A stretch of 64,000 nucleotides of DNA from JBHIKY01 sp042139015 (GCF_042139015.1 NZ_JBHIKY010000005.1:1-64000), one strand, 5' to 3'. Counted from the stretch's first letter, positions 16,088-25,830 are shown. Numbers and translations: made by a program. The notes: generated from the letters alone by a model not told the origin.

Positions 16088-16723
16088 ATGCCGGAAAAGT
16101 CGACAAAGCAGCGCATTACAGAAGCAGCACTGAAATTGTTTGAGGAATCTGGCTTTCACGCAGTAACTGTAGATAAAATTGTGAAAGAAAGCAATACTTC
16201 TAAAGGCGGCTTTTACCACAATTTCAAATCGAAAGATGAACTTTTATATACGATACACGATTCTTTTATCACCTATATCATCGATAAAGCAGCAGAAGCA
16301 CATTCGAGCTACGACACTCCTGCAGAAAAACTTTATGAGACCGTCCGCTCCTTCGTGAAAATGTTTGAGCTTTACCGTGCTCATGTAACAGTTTTTTATC
16401 AGGAAAGCCTGTATCTGTCTCCGGAGTATTTTGACAGCATCAAAAAGAAACGAAGAAAATATAAAGACATGATGTTTACTGTGGTGGAGCAGGGCAAGCA
16501 GCGGGGTGATTTTCGAGAAGAGCTGCCGGTTCCGATAATGTCGATGGCGATTTTTGGAATGATAAACTGGACGTATAAGTGGTATAAAGCGGACGGGGAA
16601 TACACCGTTCAAGAAATTGCAGACATATATGCTGACCTGATTATGCAGTCGGTACTGACAGAACAAGCCCGCAGCAACCCGGCTTATCAACGATTCTTTC
16701 TTAAAGAAAATTCTGTAAAATAA
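16088..16723 (+). CDS. TetR/AcrR-family repressor, probably autoregulator of this operon
   Basis: 211 residues. The N-terminal helix-turn-helix (about 8-55) has KQRITEAALKLFEESGFHAVTVDKI and the typical SKGGFYHNFKSKDELL recognition helix and turn. The C-terminal ligand domain is helical and aromatic-rich (MINWTYKWY near 155), as in FadR/KstR-type acyl-CoA sensors. It lies between the biotin carboxylase and carrier genes. The 18-bp palindrome at the operon promoter (14597) is a plausible operator; the inducer could be propionyl- or methylmalonyl-CoA, which is inference. Confidence 0.85.
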   Translation: MPEKSTKQRITEAALKLFEESGFHAVTVDKIVKESNTSKGGFYHNFKSKDELLYTIHDSFITYIIDKAAEAHSSYDTPAEKLYETVRSFVKMFELYRAHVTVFYQESLYLSPEYFDSIKKKRRKYKDMMFTVVEQGKQRGDFREELPVPIMSMAIFGMINWTYKWYKADGEYTVQEIADIYADLIMQSVLTEQARSNPAYQRFFLKENSVK

Positions 16724-16749
16724 TGTACTTATAAAGGAGTGTCACACCA

Positions 16750-17274
16750 ATGTATAAAGTAAGTGAGATTAAAGAATTGATTCGTGCCCTGGATCGCTCA
16801 AGTGTAGGAGAAATAGAAATCCGGGGGGAAAACAAAACTAAGCTGACGCTTCGCAAAGAAAGTGTAGCTCAGGCAGTTTCAACAGCGGACACCGCAGCAC
16901 CTGCCCCGGCAGCTGCTCCGCCACAGCCAGCACCCCAGGCTCAGCCCCAGACCCCTGCTCCATCAGATTCCAGGGAACAGGAGTCGGCGAAGGCAGCGCC
17001 TGAGGATAAGGAAACGGACAGGCAGGATGATACTCTTCATAAAATAACCTCCCCTATGGTTGGTACGTTTTACCGATCCCCATCACCGGATGCAGATCCA
17101 TACGTAACGCAAGGAAAGAAAATCAGTGAGGATTCCGTGGTGTGTATTGTGGAAGCAATGAAACTAATGAATGAACTTGAAGCAGAAGTGACAGGAGAAA
17201 TTGTAGAAATCCTCGTTGAAGATGGTGAACTGGTAGAATACGGCCAGCCTTTATTCCTTGTCAAAGCTTCTTAA
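16750..17274 (+). CDS. Biotin carboxyl carrier protein
   Basis: 174 residues. It shuttles carboxybiotin between the carboxylase and the transferase. A short N-terminal domain (1-37) is followed by a Pro/Ala/Gln-rich flexible linker (about 45-80), then the C-terminal biotinyl domain with EAMKLMNE and biotinylated Lys138. It is AccB-like in layout. An AAAGGAGTG ribosome site precedes the ATG. A hairpin (17280-17325) follows, so the downstream transferase may be partly uncoupled. Confidence 0.88.
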   Translation: MYKVSEIKELIRALDRSSVGEIEIRGENKTKLTLRKESVAQAVSTADTAAPAPAAAPPQPAPQAQPQTPAPSDSREQESAKAAPEDKETDRQDDTLHKITSPMVGTFYRSPSPDADPYVTQGKKISEDSVVCIVEAMKLMNELEAEVTGEIVEILVEDGELVEYGQPLFLVKAS

Positions 17275-17279
17275 TATCC

Positions 17280-17325
17280 AAGGGCTGCCCACTTTAGACG
17301 TTTGCATCTAAACCGGCATGCCCTT
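17280..17325 (+). terminator. Intercistronic hairpin / attenuator after the carrier gene
   Basis: AAGGGC pairs with GCCCTT at the base, TGCC pairs with GGCA, and TTTAGA pairs with TCTAAA above it. The T-rich tail is weak, so it may only reduce or stabilise read-through within the operon. Confidence 0.5.
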
Positions 17326-17445
17326 CTTTAATGTGAATAAATTTCATAAGTCAATTTCACAATAACAAAAGCAAACATAACAGCTATGTGCTGGCAGGTA
17401 TTCATCGGCCTGGAGTCGTCGCCTTACGGTGTTGATCTATTAATA

Positions 17446-17459
17446 TGTAAGCGTTTACT
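17446..17459 (+). promoter_or_regulatory. cre site (CcpA) upstream of the carboxyltransferase gene
   Basis: TGTAAGCGTTTACT fits the cre consensus except its final base and is nearly palindromic. It sits about 45 bases before the carboxyltransferase ATG, suggesting an internal roadblock or an internal promoter under catabolite control. Confidence 0.7.
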
Positions 17460-17500
17460 ATGATTTTTTGAGTACCAGGCAGGGAAAGGTGGCATTTTTG

Positions 17501-19054
17501 ATGAGTGATATGTTTGACAAGATAGAAGAAATGGAAGACAGACGTGAAAAAGTAAAGCTGGGGGGAGGTTCGGAGCGTATTGACGCCCAGCATGACCGCG
17601 GCAAGCTGACAGCGAGAGAAAGAATTGACCTGCTTGTTGATGAACGGAGTTTTATTGAGCTCAATCCGTTTATTGAAAACCGCGGCCTGGACTATGGGCA
17701 CGCAGAAGCACCTGGAGAAGGAGTCGTAACTGGATACGCGAGAGTAAACGGCAAGCTGATATTTTTATTTGCTCAGGATTTTACGGTGTACGGGGGAGCC
17801 CTGGGGGAGATGCATGCTCTAAAAATTGCGAAAACGATGGATCTGGCTGCCGAAAATGGTGCCCCGATCATTGGTTTGAATGATTCAGGAGGCGCTCGAA
17901 TTCAAGAAGGCGTACTGTCTCTTGATGGATATGGTCATGTGTTTTACCGTAATTCCATATATTCCGGCGTCATACCGCAGATTTCGGTGATCATGGGTCC
18001 ATGTGCGGGAGGAGCTGTTTATTCTCCGGCTATCACCGACTTTGTTTTTATGGTGGAAAAAACGAGCCAGATGTTTATAACGGGACCTAAAGTAATTGAA
18101 AGTGTTACAGGTGCGAGCATTAACACAGAGGACCTTGGCGGTGCAAAGGTGCATTCCTCGAAAAGCGGAAATGCTCATTTCACAGCGTCAAGTGAGGAAC
18201 AGGTACTCAAGGACGTCCGTCGTCTGATCAGCTACCTGCCTGCGAATCATGAAGAAAAGCCGCAGCCGTTTCCTCCGAAAAAACCAGTGGATATGGAAGA
18301 AAGGATCGAGGAATTACTTGATATTGTGCCGGTCGACAGTACAAAGGTGTATGATGTCAGAAAAGTAATCCGCTGTCTTCTTGATGATGAAGACTTTATG
18401 GAAGTCCATGCCAGCTTTGCCAAAAATATAGTAGTCGGCTTCGGCCGCATCAACGGCGATACGATCGGGATTGTCGCTAACAATCCAAAAATGATGGCAG
18501 GAGGACTTGATATTGATTCCTCAGATAAATGCTCGCGCTTTATTCGTTTTTGTGACTGTTTCAATATCCCTCTCATTACTTTCGAGGATGTGAGTGGATT
18601 TATCCCAGGTGTTCAGCAGGAGCATGGCGGGATTATCCGGCACGGTGCAAAAATTCTATACGCCTATTCTGAGGCGACGGTCCCTAAAATAACGGTTATT
18701 TTACGCAAAGCCTTTGGCGGGGCGTATGTTGCTTTAAACAGTAAAGCCATTGGAGCAGACCTCGTTTTTGCCTGGCCGAATGCAGAGATTGCGGTGATGG
18801 GTCCGGAAGGCGCAGCTAACATCATTTTTGCCAAGGAAATCCGTGAAAGCGATCATCCTGAGGAAACTAGGCAGGCAAAAATACAGGAATACCGTGAACG
18901 ATTTGCGAATCCATATATAGCAGCTGGTAACGGTATTGTCGATGATGTGATTGACCCGCGTGATACAAGAAAGTCTTTAGCCAGTGCTCTTGATATGCTG
19001 CGGAATAAGAAAAAACAACAGCCGAATAAAAAGCACGGCAATATCCCGTTGTAG
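17501..19054 (+). CDS. pccB: Propionyl-CoA carboxylase beta (carboxyltransferase) subunit
   Basis: 517 residues with two crotonase-like halves. It transfers CO2 from carboxybiotin to the acyl-CoA. Signatures include LNDSGGARIQEGV (oxyanion region), GPCAGGAVYSPAITDF (N-terminal half), ASFAKNIVVGFGRI and FEDVSGFIPGVQQE, and RKAFGGAYVALNSK (C-terminal half). It is of the PccB/MmdA type, larger than AccA or AccD. The ATG at 17501 has AAAGGTGG about 9 bases upstream; an open frame extends to 17468 without a site. The gene runs 18 bases into mutA, so transcription is probably continuous. Confidence 0.9.
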   Translation: MSDMFDKIEEMEDRREKVKLGGGSERIDAQHDRGKLTARERIDLLVDERSFIELNPFIENRGLDYGHAEAPGEGVVTGYARVNGKLIFLFAQDFTVYGGALGEMHALKIAKTMDLAAENGAPIIGLNDSGGARIQEGVLSLDGYGHVFYRNSIYSGVIPQISVIMGPCAGGAVYSPAITDFVFMVEKTSQMFITGPKVIESVTGASINTEDLGGAKVHSSKSGNAHFTASSEEQVLKDVRRLISYLPANHEEKPQPFPPKKPVDMEERIEELLDIVPVDSTKVYDVRKVIRCLLDDEDFMEVHASFAKNIVVGFGRINGDTIGIVANNPKMMAGGLDIDSSDKCSRFIRFCDCFNIPLITFEDVSGFIPGVQQEHGGIIRHGAKILYAYSEATVPKITVILRKAFGGAYVALNSKAIGADLVFAWPNAEIAVMGPEGAANIIFAKEIRESDHPEETRQAKIQEYRERFANPYIAAGNGIVDDVIDPRDTRKSLASALDMLRNKKKQQPNKKHGNIPL

Positions 19055-19072
19055 GCGGAAAGGAGCTGCGTT

Positions 19073-21172
19073 ATGGAACAAAGCACTCTGCACTCTTTGC
19101 TTAAAAATATTTGTGATTTCCCGGTGCCTTCTGAACAAGAATGGTGGGAAACAGCTGAGAAATCTTTAAAAGGCAAACCTGCTGACAAAGCGTTATATAC
19201 AGAAACGGACGAGGATATTACGCTCCAGGCATTATATCGGATAAAAGATCGGGAAGGCCTGCCATTTGTTGAATCGCTGCCGGGGCAGTATCCGTTCATA
19301 CGCGGAGCAAAAGCGACTCCACTGCCGTGGAAGATTGTCCAGGAAATTCATGAGCAGACACCGCAAGCAGTAAACACCGAAATAAAAAAAGGACTTAAAA
19401 AAGGGCAGCAGGGTGTCTCGCTGCGCTGGAAGGACGGAGTAAAGCAAGGCGTTCCGCCAACGGAAAACGACAAGCCGGAAGGAAGCTTTTTCCATTGTAA
19501 AAAAGACGCAGAAACGATATTAAAGGATATCGACCTTGACGGAGTGACACTTCATATTGAAACGGGAGCACATCCAGAAGCTATATTTTCAATGTGGGCA
19601 GCAGTGCTGCAGGAAAAAGAGGCACTTCAGCTTGTTGAAGGTTCGCTCGCTTCTGATCCGCTGGGGGAATGGCTGCGGACCGGGCGTTTATACACAAAGC
19701 TTGATATATGCTTTGATCAACTCGCACGCGTGACTGAATGGAGCCGGACAAAGCAGTCCAGGCTCAAAACAGTGCTCGTCTCAGGAGAGGTTTATCACAA
19801 CGGTGGAGCGAGTGCAGTAGAAGAATTGGCTTATACAATGGCCGCAGGAGTGTCCTATTTACGGGCATTAATTGAGCGGGGGCTCACCGTGGATCAGGCT
19901 GCAGCCGCGTTCCAATTTACTTATTCTTCGGGGTCGCAGTTTTTTATGGAGATGGCCAAATTCCGTGCAGCACGTGCATTGTGGGCGAACATCCTGTCTG
20001 CTTTTAATGTCGAAGAGAATCAGCGCGGGATGACTATTCATGCCAGAACCTCTGCCCGGACAAAAACAGAGTACGATCCGTATGTAAATATGCTGCGCGC
20101 AGTCACCGAAGCGTTTTCTGCAGCAGCCGGAGGAGCAGACAGTCTTCACGTCAGCCCGTTTGACGAAGTATTTCAGCGGCCGATTGATTTTTCGAATCGG
20201 ATTGCCCGCAACACGCAGATTATTCTGCAGGAGGAAGCGCATATTGGAAGAACGCTTGATACAGCAGGGGGTTCCTATTTTATCGAACGGCTGACGCATG
20301 AGCTTGCTGAAAAGGCGTGGGGTCTTTTTCAAGAGGTTGAAGGAAGAGGCGGATTAGAGCAGGATCTCCGTGAAGGAAAAATACAGGCGCGCATCAAGCA
20401 GTGCCGCGATGAAAGAGAAGAAAAAGTTCAGACGAGAAAGAATGTATTTATCGGAGTGAATAAATACCCTAATCTCGACGAACAACGTGTTTCAGTGACT
20501 CCTGATCCTGACAAGAAAGCAGTGGCTGCTTATGTTAATGCTTTCAAGAGAGAAAATAAAAAGACAACGGCATCGAAAAGCTATTATGCGAGCACAGATC
20601 AGGCAGTATCTGCTGTTGCCAAAGGAGTATCCGTTTCAGATGCAGCCATTGCAGGAGGAAGAAGGGAGAAACCAGAAATAATTGAAGCACTTCATCTTCA
20701 TCGTGAAGCGGAACCGTTTGAAAAGCTTCGAAAGCAGGCAGAAGCGGTGAAAAAACGTGCAAAAGCGCCGCTTAGTGCCTTTCTATTAACTTTAGGTCCG
20801 CTTGCCGAGCATAAGCCACGGACTGATTTTACGACAGGATTTTTGCAGACCGGGGGATTTGCCATTACCCAGGCAGAAGGCTCGGACTCGGTGGAGGAGG
20901 CCGTAGAAAAAGGAGCCGCTGCTACGGAAAATATTATCGTGATGTGCGGTTCCGACACTTCGTACGAGGAGATAGGCCGTGCCGCCATTGAAAAATTAAA
21001 GGGAAGTTCCCCTTCTAAAACGTTGCTTCTCGCCGGAAGGCTTACGAAAGAGGAAGAAGCTGACTGGAAAAGCGTCGGTCTGGATGAGGTAATTCATGCG
21101 AAATCAAATGTGTATAAGACGCTGAAATGGCTCCACGAAAAGGAAGGAGGACCACAGCATGACGACTCCTGA
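19073..21172 (+). CDS. mutA: Methylmalonyl-CoA mutase small (non-catalytic) subunit MutA
   Basis: 699 residues. It has the TIM-barrel fold of the mutase family, with typical VSGEVYHNGGASAVEELAYTMAAG, KFRAARALWANIL and SFDEVFQRPIDFSNRIARNTQIIL-type segments. The C-terminal part is flavodoxin-like but lacks the DxHxxG cobalamin-ligand motif, which marks it as the small structural partner of a heterodimeric mutase. The ATG follows AAAGGAGC. It overlaps mutB by 14 bases, indicating tight coupling. Confidence 0.9.
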   Translation: MEQSTLHSLLKNICDFPVPSEQEWWETAEKSLKGKPADKALYTETDEDITLQALYRIKDREGLPFVESLPGQYPFIRGAKATPLPWKIVQEIHEQTPQAVNTEIKKGLKKGQQGVSLRWKDGVKQGVPPTENDKPEGSFFHCKKDAETILKDIDLDGVTLHIETGAHPEAIFSMWAAVLQEKEALQLVEGSLASDPLGEWLRTGRLYTKLDICFDQLARVTEWSRTKQSRLKTVLVSGEVYHNGGASAVEELAYTMAAGVSYLRALIERGLTVDQAAAAFQFTYSSGSQFFMEMAKFRAARALWANILSAFNVEENQRGMTIHARTSARTKTEYDPYVNMLRAVTEAFSAAAGGADSLHVSPFDEVFQRPIDFSNRIARNTQIILQEEAHIGRTLDTAGGSYFIERLTHELAEKAWGLFQEVEGRGGLEQDLREGKIQARIKQCRDEREEKVQTRKNVFIGVNKYPNLDEQRVSVTPDPDKKAVAAYVNAFKRENKKTTASKSYYASTDQAVSAVAKGVSVSDAAIAGGRREKPEIIEALHLHREAEPFEKLRKQAEAVKKRAKAPLSAFLLTLGPLAEHKPRTDFTTGFLQTGGFAITQAEGSDSVEEAVEKGAAATENIIVMCGSDTSYEEIGRAAIEKLKGSSPSKTLLLAGRLTKEEEADWKSVGLDEVIHAKSNVYKTLKWLHEKEGGPQHDDS

Positions 21173-23345
21173 TTTTACGAAAATTGAATACGATGCGGTA
21201 CTGGCTTCTGCGGATCATCACAAATGGAAGCAGCAGGCGGAGCATGAGCAGGAAGATTCAGACAAGAAGCTGACCTCCTCCACGGTGGAAAATATTCCGA
21301 TAAAACCCGTGTATACAAAGGAAGATACAGAGGGGCTGCCGCACACGGATTATGTTTCCGGTATCGCCCCTTTTTTACGGGGGCCGTATCCAGCGATGTA
21401 TAAAACAAGGCCATGGACAGTGCGTCAATATGCTGGCTTTTCTACAGCGGAGGAGTCGAATGCATTTTACCGCCGCAACCTTGCCGCCGGCCAAAAAGGG
21501 CTTTCTATCGCTTTTGATTTAGCTACACACCGCGGCTATGATTCCGATCACCCGCGCGTCGTAGGTGATGTCGGGAAGGCAGGCGTTGCTGTGGATTCAA
21601 TTCTAGATATGAAGCTGTTATTTGACGGCATACCGCTCGATCAAATGTCAGTTTCGATGACGATGAACGGTGCGGTCCTGCCGGTTATGGCTTTTTATAT
21701 TGTGGCAGCGGAGGAACAGGGGGTCAGTCAGGAGAAGCTAACCGGGACCATCCAAAACGATATATTAAAGGAATATATGGTCCGCAACACTTACATTTAT
21801 CCACCGGAAATGTCGATGCGGATTATTTCCGATATTTTTGCTTATACGTCTGAGCATATGCCGAAGTTTAACAGCATCTCTATTTCCGGCTATCATATGC
21901 AGGAAGCCGGAGCAACCGCGGACCTTGAACTCGGCTATACCCTGGCTGACGGTCTAGAGTATGTAAGAACCGGTTTAAAAGCTGGACTTGATATTGATAA
22001 GTTCGCCCCGCGCCTGTCTTTTTTCTGGGCTATCGGAATGAATCATTACATGGAAATAGCAAAGCTGAGAGCAGCACGGCTTTTATGGGCCCGCTTAATC
22101 AAGCCGTTTCAGCCGAAAAATGAAAAATCCCTGGCACTGCGAACCCATTCGCAGACATCGGGATGGAGTTTAACTGAACAGGATCCATACAATAATGTCG
22201 TGCGGACGTGCATTGAAGCGATGGCGGCTGCGATGGGCCATACCCAATCTCTGCATACAAATGCTCTGGATGAAGCAATTGCCCTCCCTACGGATTTTTC
22301 GGCAAGAATTGCCCGAAACACACAGCTTTATCTGCAGGAAGAGACCGGGATGACGAATGTAGTCGACCCATGGGGAGGATCTTTTTACATGGAACGTCTC
22401 ACGGCGGAGCTGGCAGAGAAGGCATGGGGCCATATCCAGGAAATCGATGAAGCAGGAGGAATGACAAAAGCAATTGAGACAGGCCTTCCAAAAATGAGAA
22501 TAGAAGAAGCTGCCGCCAGACGTCAGGCCCATATTGATTCTGGGCAGGAGACGATTGTTGGAATTAATAAATACCGATTGGAAAAGGAAGATCCACTTGA
22601 TATTTTAGATATTGACAATACAGCCGTCCGCGAAGCACAGATGAAACGCCTGGAGAAGCTCAGGAAAGAGCGCAGGGATGAAGATGTACTGAAGTGCCTG
22701 GAGGCATTGACTGAAGCTGCTAAAAGCGGCAAAGGAAACCTGCTTGCACTTGCAGTAGAAGCCGCCAGGGCGAGAGCCTCTCTTGGAGAAATATCTGACG
22801 CGGTAGAAAAAGCGGCAAGCAGACATCAAGCTGTGATCCGTTCCATCAGCGGTGTATACAGTGCTGAATTTGGAGAGAAAGAGCTTATGGATGATGTAAG
22901 AAATTTAACGGATGCGTTCGCGGAGGAGGAAGGGCGCCGTCCGCGGATTATGATTGCAAAAATGGGGCAGGATGGTCATGACCGGGGGGCGAAGGTTATC
23001 TCTACTGCGTTTGCGGATCTCGGCTTTGATGTCGATATCGGGCCGCTGTTTCAGACTCCGGCTGAAGCAGCAATGCAGGCTGTGGAAAATGACGTTCATA
23101 TTCTCGGCATGAGCTCTCTTGCTGCAGGGCACAAGACGCTTCTGCCGCAGGTGATTGAAGAGCTTGAAAAGCTGGGCCGGGGCGATATTGTTGTAGTCAT
23201 CGGCGGTGTCATTCCGGCCCAGGATTATGATTTTCTGAAGGAAAAAGGAGCGGCAGCTATCTTCGGACCGGGCACCGTCATTCCGGCAGCGGCCAAAAAA
23301 GTCATGGAGGAAGTAAGAAGCCGTCAGGAAGATGCCGATGAATGA
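21159..23345 (+). CDS. mutB: Methylmalonyl-CoA mutase large (catalytic) subunit MutB
   Basis: 728 residues. The adenosylcobalamin enzyme interconverts methylmalonyl-CoA and succinyl-CoA. It has an N-terminal TIM barrel (RPWTVRQYAGFSTAEESN, FDLATHRGYDSDHPRV, MTMNGAVLPVMAFY) and a C-terminal B12 domain with GQDGHDRGAKV (DxHxxG, the lower-ligand histidine, around 605), GMSSLAAGH and VVIGGVIP. Both halves are complete. It overlaps mutA by 14 bases and meaB by 8. This step delivers propionate carbon to the TCA cycle. Confidence 0.94.
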   Translation: MTTPDFTKIEYDAVLASADHHKWKQQAEHEQEDSDKKLTSSTVENIPIKPVYTKEDTEGLPHTDYVSGIAPFLRGPYPAMYKTRPWTVRQYAGFSTAEESNAFYRRNLAAGQKGLSIAFDLATHRGYDSDHPRVVGDVGKAGVAVDSILDMKLLFDGIPLDQMSVSMTMNGAVLPVMAFYIVAAEEQGVSQEKLTGTIQNDILKEYMVRNTYIYPPEMSMRIISDIFAYTSEHMPKFNSISISGYHMQEAGATADLELGYTLADGLEYVRTGLKAGLDIDKFAPRLSFFWAIGMNHYMEIAKLRAARLLWARLIKPFQPKNEKSLALRTHSQTSGWSLTEQDPYNNVVRTCIEAMAAAMGHTQSLHTNALDEAIALPTDFSARIARNTQLYLQEETGMTNVVDPWGGSFYMERLTAELAEKAWGHIQEIDEAGGMTKAIETGLPKMRIEEAAARRQAHIDSGQETIVGINKYRLEKEDPLDILDIDNTAVREAQMKRLEKLRKERRDEDVLKCLEALTEAAKSGKGNLLALAVEAARARASLGEISDAVEKAASRHQAVIRSISGVYSAEFGEKELMDDVRNLTDAFAEEEGRRPRIMIAKMGQDGHDRGAKVISTAFADLGFDVDIGPLFQTPAEAAMQAVENDVHILGMSSLAAGHKTLLPQVIEELEKLGRGDIVVVIGGVIPAQDYDFLKEKGAAAIFGPGTVIPAAAKKVMEEVRSRQEDADE

Positions 23346-24360
23346 TCAAGGGAAGCACAAATTTCGAAAGCGTTCCCTGACAGTGGAGGAATTTACCGAC
23401 GGTGTCATAAACGGCAATCGAGCAATTATTGCCCAGGCGATTACGCTCGTGGAAAGCAACTCCCCAAAGCATTTTGAAAAAGCGCAGAAGTTGCTGCAGA
23501 GAATCATGCCATACACCGGTAAAGCAATCCGGGTCGGCATTACCGGTGTCCCAGGGGCTGGAAAAAGCACTTTGATTGAAGAGTTTGGAGCTATGCTGTG
23601 TGTACAAGGAAATAAACTTGCAGTGCTTGCCGTAGACCCTTCCTCTAGTGTGAGCAGAGGCAGTATCCTCGGAGATAAGACGAGAATGGATACATTATCT
23701 AAACATCCGAATGCCTATGTGCGCCCGTCCCCATCCGGCGGAGCACTCGGAGGCGTCGCCAGGAAAAGCCGTGAAACAATGCTGATTTGTGAGGCCGCCG
23801 GATACAATATTATTTTTGTTGAAACAGTAGGGGTCGGACAGAGTGAAATCACAGTGCGTTCCATGGTTGATTTTTTTCTCGTCCTGATGTTAACCGGCGG
23901 CGGTGATGAACTGCAGGGAATGAAAAAAGGAATTATGGAAATCGCTGATGCCATTTACATTAACAAAGCCGACGGAACGAACAAACAGGCGGCACTGAAT
24001 GCGAAAGCTGAATACAATCGTCTCCTTCATTACCTGCAGCCGGCGACGCCAGGCTGGGAAACAAGGGCATTTACCATTTCCGCCTTAACTGGCGAAGGCG
24101 TGCCTGAACTGTGGGACATGATCACCTCGTTTGAGGAAAAAATGAAAAAAAGCGGGTTTTTTGAAAAACGACGGGCCGGCCAGCTGGCAGATTGGATGGA
24201 CCGTCTCATAGAAGAGGAATTAAAAAATAGATTTTATCAGAATGCTTATATTAAAGAAACACTGCCAGAGGTGAAACGGCAGGTAACGGCAGGGGAAACG
24301 CCGCTTGCCCGTGCTGTGCAGGAGCTGATACAAACGTATCAGCAATCAGATAAATTTTAG
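23338..24360 (+). CDS. meaB: Methylmalonyl-CoA mutase-associated GTPase MeaB
   Basis: About 340 residues, a G3E-family GTPase that gates adenosylcobalamin loading and protects or reactivates methylmalonyl-CoA mutase. Walker A is GVPGAGKST, with DPSSSVSRGSILGDKTRM (base II/III region), GVGQSE and NKADG. The N-terminal helical arm and C-terminal dimerisation helices are present. The ATG at 23338 has AGGAA at a better distance than the one at 23332; both are in frame. Last gene of the propionate operon. Confidence 0.92.
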   Translation: MNDQGKHKFRKRSLTVEEFTDGVINGNRAIIAQAITLVESNSPKHFEKAQKLLQRIMPYTGKAIRVGITGVPGAGKSTLIEEFGAMLCVQGNKLAVLAVDPSSSVSRGSILGDKTRMDTLSKHPNAYVRPSPSGGALGGVARKSRETMLICEAAGYNIIFVETVGVGQSEITVRSMVDFFLVLMLTGGGDELQGMKKGIMEIADAIYINKADGTNKQAALNAKAEYNRLLHYLQPATPGWETRAFTISALTGEGVPELWDMITSFEEKMKKSGFFEKRRAGQLADWMDRLIEEELKNRFYQNAYIKETLPEVKRQVTAGETPLARAVQELIQTYQQSDKF

Positions 24361-24416
24361 AACATCAGCTAGTAAGATCAGGGAGCTGACCAGTCGCGTC
24401 ATAAGCATACGAAAAC

Positions 24417-24454
24417 AGGCCAGCTGCGGATGGATTTCACTGCCGGCCTTTTTC
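24417..24454 (+). terminator. Terminator of the propionate operon
   Basis: AGGCC...GGCCT base with a partly paired inner stem (gc, g/c pairs) and a CTTTTT tail. The inner stem has mismatches. Confidence 0.55.
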
Positions 24455-24536
24455 GTTGTACTTAAAGAAACTTTCAAAACAAAGCCAAATTGCATGTCAT
24501 TCACACCGTGCCCTTACCAGATTATTCAACATTTAA

Positions 24537-24577
24537 TTGAAATATATAAGTCGCATTGTATACTTGTAATACAACTT
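24537..24577 (+). promoter_or_regulatory. lhgO promoter with shared GntR-type operator
   Basis: TTGAAA (24537-24542) and TATACT (24559-24564) with a 16-base spacer. The -10 lies inside a 22-base sequence (24556-24577) beginning TTGTATACTTGTAATACAAC, which contains the palindrome TTGTAATACAA. The same 22 bases occur at 31180-31201 ahead of glcD. FCD-type GntR regulators bind TTGTA-n-TACAA-like sites, so the regulator at 27561 is the candidate. Confidence 0.7.
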
Positions 24578-24630
24578 AGCTGCTCAAAGAACAATAAATA
24601 TAAAGAAAGCATGAGAGGTGAGATAGATCA

Positions 24631-25830
24631 ATGTATGACGTGGCAGTTATAGGAAGCGGAATTGTAGGGCTGTCAACAGCCCTGGCATTACTGCAGAAGG
24701 ATCCTCATTTAAAAATTATCATTATTGAAAAAGAAAAGGAAATTGGGACCCATCAAACGGGAAATAACAGCGGAGTAATTCATTCAGGAATTTATTATAA
24801 GCCGGGGAGCCTTAAAGCCAGGCTCGCCAAAAAAGGCAACGAAGAGATGATAAAATTTTGTAAAGCCTACGGCATTGAATTCGAACAATGCGGAAAGCTT
24901 ATCGTTGCTAAAGAAAAATCAGAGCTTCCTCTATTAGAAAATCTGTATAAGCGGGGAATCCAAAATAATTTAACATTGAGCAGAGTATCACGAGAAGAAA
25001 TAGCCGAAAGAGAGCCGTATTTAAGAGGCATAGAAGGCATTAACGTACCAAGCACCGGCATTGTAAATTTCCGGGATGTGGCCAAAATGTTCGAACAGCT
25101 GGTAAAGCAAAAAGATGCAGAGGTTCAATGCTCTACGGAGGTACAGGATTTTGTTCACCATAAAGACTATACAGAAATACAAACGAATAACGGCCTATTT
25201 CAAGCAAAAGTTTTAATAAATTGCACTGGCCTTTTTAGTGACAGGGTGGCAGAACTCGATAATGTGAAAACTAATATGAAAATTATTCCATTCCGGGGAG
25301 AGTATTATGAGCTGTCAGAAGAGAAAAGACATCTTGTGAATAAATTAATCTATCCTGTTCCCAATCCTGATTTTCCATTTCTCGGAGTCCATTTTACAAA
25401 GATGATCGATGGCAGGGTAACCGTAGGGCCGAATGCTGTGTTAGGCATGAAAAGAGAAGGGTATAAGAAAACGGATTTCAGTTGGAAGGATTCGTACGAA
25501 ACGTTGTCGTATCCTGGCTTTTGGAAGGTCGCTTCGGGAAACATTACGGAAGGGATGAAGGAAATGGTCAGATCCATTCATAAAAAAACTCTGGTGAAGG
25601 AACTGCAGAAATTCATCCCCGCTGTCGAAGAAAAAGATTTATTGCCTTCTAAGGCAGGGGTGCGGGCACAGGCAATTGATCAAAACGGAAATATGATTGA
25701 CGACTTTTTTATCGTAAAGACGAGACATGCTGTTCATGTGTGTAATGCTCCATCCCCTGCAGCTACAGCTTCTATCGAAATAGGAAGGTATATCGCAAAC
25801 CAGGTAAAGGATCATGCTGCGATTAATTAA
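24631..25830 (+). CDS. lhgO: L-2-hydroxyglutarate oxidase LhgO
   Basis: 399 residues, a DAO-type flavoprotein oxidising L-2-hydroxyglutarate to 2-oxoglutarate. It has an N-terminal FAD-binding Rossmann motif (VIGSGIVGLST), IEKEKEIGTHQTGNNSGVIHSGIYY typical of LhgO/YgaF, and GKLIVA further on. In E. coli electrons pass to the quinone pool. The ATG has GAGAGGTGAG upstream. It is the first gene of a unit with an iron alcohol dehydrogenase, a NIPSNAP gene and a GntR regulator. Part of its sequence recurs as a decayed scrap at 30613-30715. Confidence 0.85.
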   Translation: MYDVAVIGSGIVGLSTALALLQKDPHLKIIIIEKEKEIGTHQTGNNSGVIHSGIYYKPGSLKARLAKKGNEEMIKFCKAYGIEFEQCGKLIVAKEKSELPLLENLYKRGIQNNLTLSRVSREEIAEREPYLRGIEGINVPSTGIVNFRDVAKMFEQLVKQKDAEVQCSTEVQDFVHHKDYTEIQTNNGLFQAKVLINCTGLFSDRVAELDNVKTNMKIIPFRGEYYELSEEKRHLVNKLIYPVPNPDFPFLGVHFTKMIDGRVTVGPNAVLGMKREGYKKTDFSWKDSYETLSYPGFWKVASGNITEGMKEMVRSIHKKTLVKELQKFIPAVEEKDLLPSKAGVRAQAIDQNGNMIDDFFIVKTRHAVHVCNAPSPAATASIEIGRYIANQVKDHAAIN

